From the NCBI GenBank assembly GCA_955652855.1, contig CATPCN010000271.1, positions 1-6,077 of the forward strand: DNA of 6,077 nucleotides, given 5' to 3'. How positions within the stretch are numbered: the stretch's first letter is position 1; each line of letters begins with the position of its first letter. The DNA comes from an uncultured Chthoniobacterales bacterium (GTDB lineage Bacteria > Verrucomicrobiota > Verrucomicrobiae > Chthoniobacterales > UBA10450). Under the pieces are notes generated by a model. That model searched no databases. It saw only the letters and a list, made by a program, of their open reading frames with translations, and was not told the origin of the DNA. This document shows, in pieces, positions 5,700-6,077 of this stretch. Made by a program: the position numbers and the translations under genes.

Positions 5700-5713
5700 A
5701 AGCGGCCGTTCGC
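5700..5713 (+). repeat. 14-bp repeat AAGCGGCCGTTCGC, copy 2
   Basis: Identical to 4524-4537 and in the same orientation; similarity does not extend beyond the 14 bases. Together the copies flank the integron remnant at about 1.18 kb distance. Confidence 0.5.
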
Positions 5714-5977
5714 AGCATGACGTTACGGGGCAATCTAAGAGACTCCAAGCGGCTGCCCTCAGCGGAAACGCACACACTGGCTGCCACAGGTGGCAGTGCC
5801 CCCGGTGATACGCAGGTGGGTACGAATGCGATGCCATTAGCATGACAGTGGCCTTTACGCGACGGAGTCCTGCTTCACCTTCGGTCGGTTTGCCCTCGAC
5901 AAGCTGAAATCAGCGGGCGCAAGATCAGTGTGCGCCAACCGGCGAATAGCTGTCAGGAAATCGTCAGAAGGGGGATC

Positions 5978-6077
5978 ATGAAACGCCACATGCTGTGGGC
6001 GCGAGCAAGCTGCGCCGTTGCGATTGCCGTCATCGCCATTTCACCGCTGCTCGCGCAAAACGCCGCGGGAATAAAGA
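5978..6077 (+). CDS. Exported protein with signal peptide, 3' partial
   Basis: The ATG is preceded by a good ribosome site (AAGGGGG, 5968-5974, 3-base gap to the start; alternatively AGAAGG slightly earlier). The 33 codons in the window read as a Sec-type signal peptide: basic N-region (MKRHMLWARAS), hydrophobic core (CAVAIAVIAISPLL) and a likely signal peptidase I site after LLA, before QNAAG. The mature protein therefore begins about residue 27 and lies in the periplasm or outer membrane. The start is typical of secreted enzymes and TonB-dependent receptors of this bacterial group, but nothing in the visible part identifies the product. The gene continues past the right edge. Confidence 0.75.
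   Translation, partial: MKRHMLWARASCAVAIAVIAISPLLAQNAAGIK

Larger units (their letters stand above)
5491..5977. other. About 0.5 kb without a supported gene
   Basis: Open frames exist on both strands but have low-complexity, Arg/Ser/Pro/Cys-rich translations with no recognisable domain. The stretch holds short direct repeats (GGCCGGAG at 5546-5553 and 5556-5563), an inverted repeat AGCGC-AAT-GCGCT near 5530-5543, a hairpin CTGCCA-CAGG-TGGCAG at 5781-5796, and the second copy of the 14-base repeat (5700-5713). No residue of the missing part of intI was recognised. The final ~130 bases are the upstream region of the exported-protein gene; no clear promoter could be read. Confidence 0.45.

Noticed and set aside
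5484..5843. 119-residue frame on - and 102-residue frame on + in the right gap
   Set aside because: They are mutual antisense shadows with low-complexity translations and no start signals.
1..6077. CRISPR array, toxin-antitoxin pair, retron or known defence operon
   Set aside because: No regular repeat-spacer pattern, no reverse transcriptase, and no pair of small toxin/antitoxin genes was seen.

Overview
The window looks like a piece of a GC-rich proteobacterial chromosome, most likely a gammaproteobacterium of the Xanthomonadales type. The integron-integrase remnant, the style of the GC-rich intergenic DNA (CGGCCG-containing repeats) and the final exported protein fit that group, but the assignment is inference and no marker gene is present. 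Two unrelated recombination modules lie side by side.

Bases 1-3783 are the front end of an integrase-type genomic island or satellite-like element, all on the + strand. It has a P4-type tyrosine integrase cut by the left window edge, an AlpA-like winged-helix regulator, an excisionase-family helix-turn-helix protein, and a 551-residue protein of unknown function. The large protein has an HNH/NUMOD-like N-terminal half, a Pro/Ala/Ser-rich linker, and a C-terminal half that reads like a DnaC/IstB ATPase with its nucleotide-binding motifs lost. The integrase would move the element and the two small DNA-binding proteins probably control integration and excision. No toxin, resistance or recognisable defence cargo is visible.

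Bases 3784-4679 hold no gene I can support. They contain a hairpin behind the 551-residue gene, scattered inverted repeats and possibly scraps of decayed insertion sequences.

Bases 4680-5490 form a miniature decayed chromosomal integron in canonical geometry. A truncated, frameshifted intI remnant on + faces away from an attI-like junction (GTTAAGC read on -). This is followed on - by one gene cassette of about 493 bp carrying a DUF1330 gene, closed by a well-formed attC with R and L boxes and a bulged base in the expected arm. Only the intI N-terminus survives, so the cassette cannot be moved by this integrase.

Bases 5491-5977 are again without a supported gene. The window ends in the first 33 codons of an exported protein with a clear signal peptide.
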